A program made the translations under genes and the position numbers. From an uncultured Pelagibacteraceae bacterium (GTDB taxonomy: Bacteria > Pseudomonadota > Alphaproteobacteria > Pelagibacterales > AG-422-B15), in contig CACCND010000007.1 of NCBI GenBank assembly GCA_902547315.1, positions 32,001 through 65,139 on the forward strand: a stretch of DNA of 33,139 nucleotides, read 5' to 3'. The notes under the pieces were generated by a model, which saw only the letters and a list, made by a program, of their open reading frames with translations, was not told where the DNA came from and did no database searches. Below are positions 32,872 to 33,139 of this stretch, in pieces. Positions within the stretch are counted from its first letter, which is position 1, and every line of letters starts with the position of its first letter.

Positions 32872-33139
32872 AAAAAATATCTTTATTATTATTCCAAAGA
32901 TAGACAATACATCTCCTATAAACGGAGCTTTAACACTCGGAAATTTACTTGCTAAAGACTACAATGTTAGCTTAGTTTCGCTAAATAGTAATTTTAATAA
33001 TAAAAATAAAATTAACGGTAAAATAAATTTAATTTCTCTTAGAAAGGAAAAAACATTTTTTCAAAAAATTATTAAACTTATTTCTATAATAAAAAAAAAT
33101 GAAGCAAATAAAAACAATACAATATCTATCTCATTTACG
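32861..33139 (+). CDS. Family 4-like glycosyltransferase N-terminus (partial, cut by right edge)
   Basis: An open frame from ATG at 32861 runs without a stop to the window end (93 codons). It starts MLSKKNIFIIIPKIDN, then SPINGALTLGNLLAKDYNVS, a strand, loop and helix matching the first unit of GT4 enzymes, where a GGA-type loop is followed by a helix and a V-x-hydrophobic strand. It overlaps the upstream glycosyltransferase by 11 bp, as is common for genes in this run. Only the acceptor-side lobe is visible, so the family call is tentative. Confidence 0.6.
   Translation, partial: MLSKKNIFIIIPKIDNTSPINGALTLGNLLAKDYNVSLVSLNSNFNNKNKINGKINLISLRKEKTFFQKIIKLISIIKKNEANKNNTISISFT

Noticed and set aside
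1-33139. CRISPR arrays, tRNA or rRNA genes, transposases, integrases and attachment sites
   Set aside because: I saw no regularly spaced repeats, no cloverleaf-like or rRNA-like sequence, and no mobile-element proteins; nearly all bases are within coding genes.

Overview
This window reads as a surface-polysaccharide (O-antigen or capsule) biosynthesis region of a very AT-rich, compact marine-type bacterium. By eye A+T is about 70-75% (not counted). Genes are packed end to end, often with 1, 4 or 8 bp overlaps, no stretch over 100 bp lacks a gene, and TGA is used as an ordinary stop. This style fits the hypervariable cell-surface island of SAR11 (Pelagibacterales). Other AT-rich picoplankton cannot be excluded, because no taxonomic marker gene is present. 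No tRNA, rRNA, insertion sequence, integrase or CRISPR array was seen.

Layout: (1) 1-690, minus: a family-2 glycosyltransferase of the polyprenyl-phosphate-sugar synthase type, cut by the left edge. It is divergent from (2) 751-2568, plus: a PMT/ArnT-like membrane glycosyltransferase. (3) 2587-4237, minus: two proteins of unknown function that look like paralogues built of beta-sandwich-like repeats. (4) 4306-25884, plus: a 21.6 kb run of 20 genes that looks like one transcription unit. It holds a methyltransferase, a UDP-glucuronate 4-epimerase, a half ABC exporter without an ATPase, three GT-B-fold putative transferases, and three NeuB-type synthases with three NeuA-type CMP-sugar synthetases, interleaved with many tailoring enzymes. 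(5) 25885-27660, minus: a fourth GT-B-like putative transferase, convergent with the third neuA. (6) 27741-33139, plus: Wzz-like chain-length protein, KdsC-like phosphatase, an alpha-helical toroid-like protein of unknown function, an EpsG/Wzy-like polymerase, a GT4 glycosyltransferase, and the start of another GT4 cut by the right edge.

How the genes may work together: three nonulosonate (sialic-acid-like) modules are apparent. Module 1 (7.76-13.97 kb) has a short NeuB without the C-terminal SAF domain, a class IV aminotransferase, an SDR, an AAC(3)-like acyltransferase, a radical SAM enzyme, a Gfo/Idh/MocA oxidoreductase and NeuA. Module 2 (17.77-23.67 kb) has an 800-aa fusion of a UDP-galactopyranose-mutase-like flavoprotein to a complete NeuB, then an unrecognised Rossmann protein, NeuA, an aldo/keto reductase and an SDR. 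Module 3 (23.67-25.88 kb) has a cupin, NeuB and NeuA. The usual feeder enzymes (NeuC-type epimerase, PseB/PseC or LegB/LegC) are absent, while a stand-alone KdsC-like phosphatase is present. The starting sugars may therefore not be the standard UDP-GlcNAc-derived ones.

The most striking points are the flavoprotein-NeuB fusion, the radical-SAM-containing module 1, and the number of distinct NeuB/NeuA pairs in one locus. Functions are assigned from motifs and family resemblance read by eye; no database search was run.
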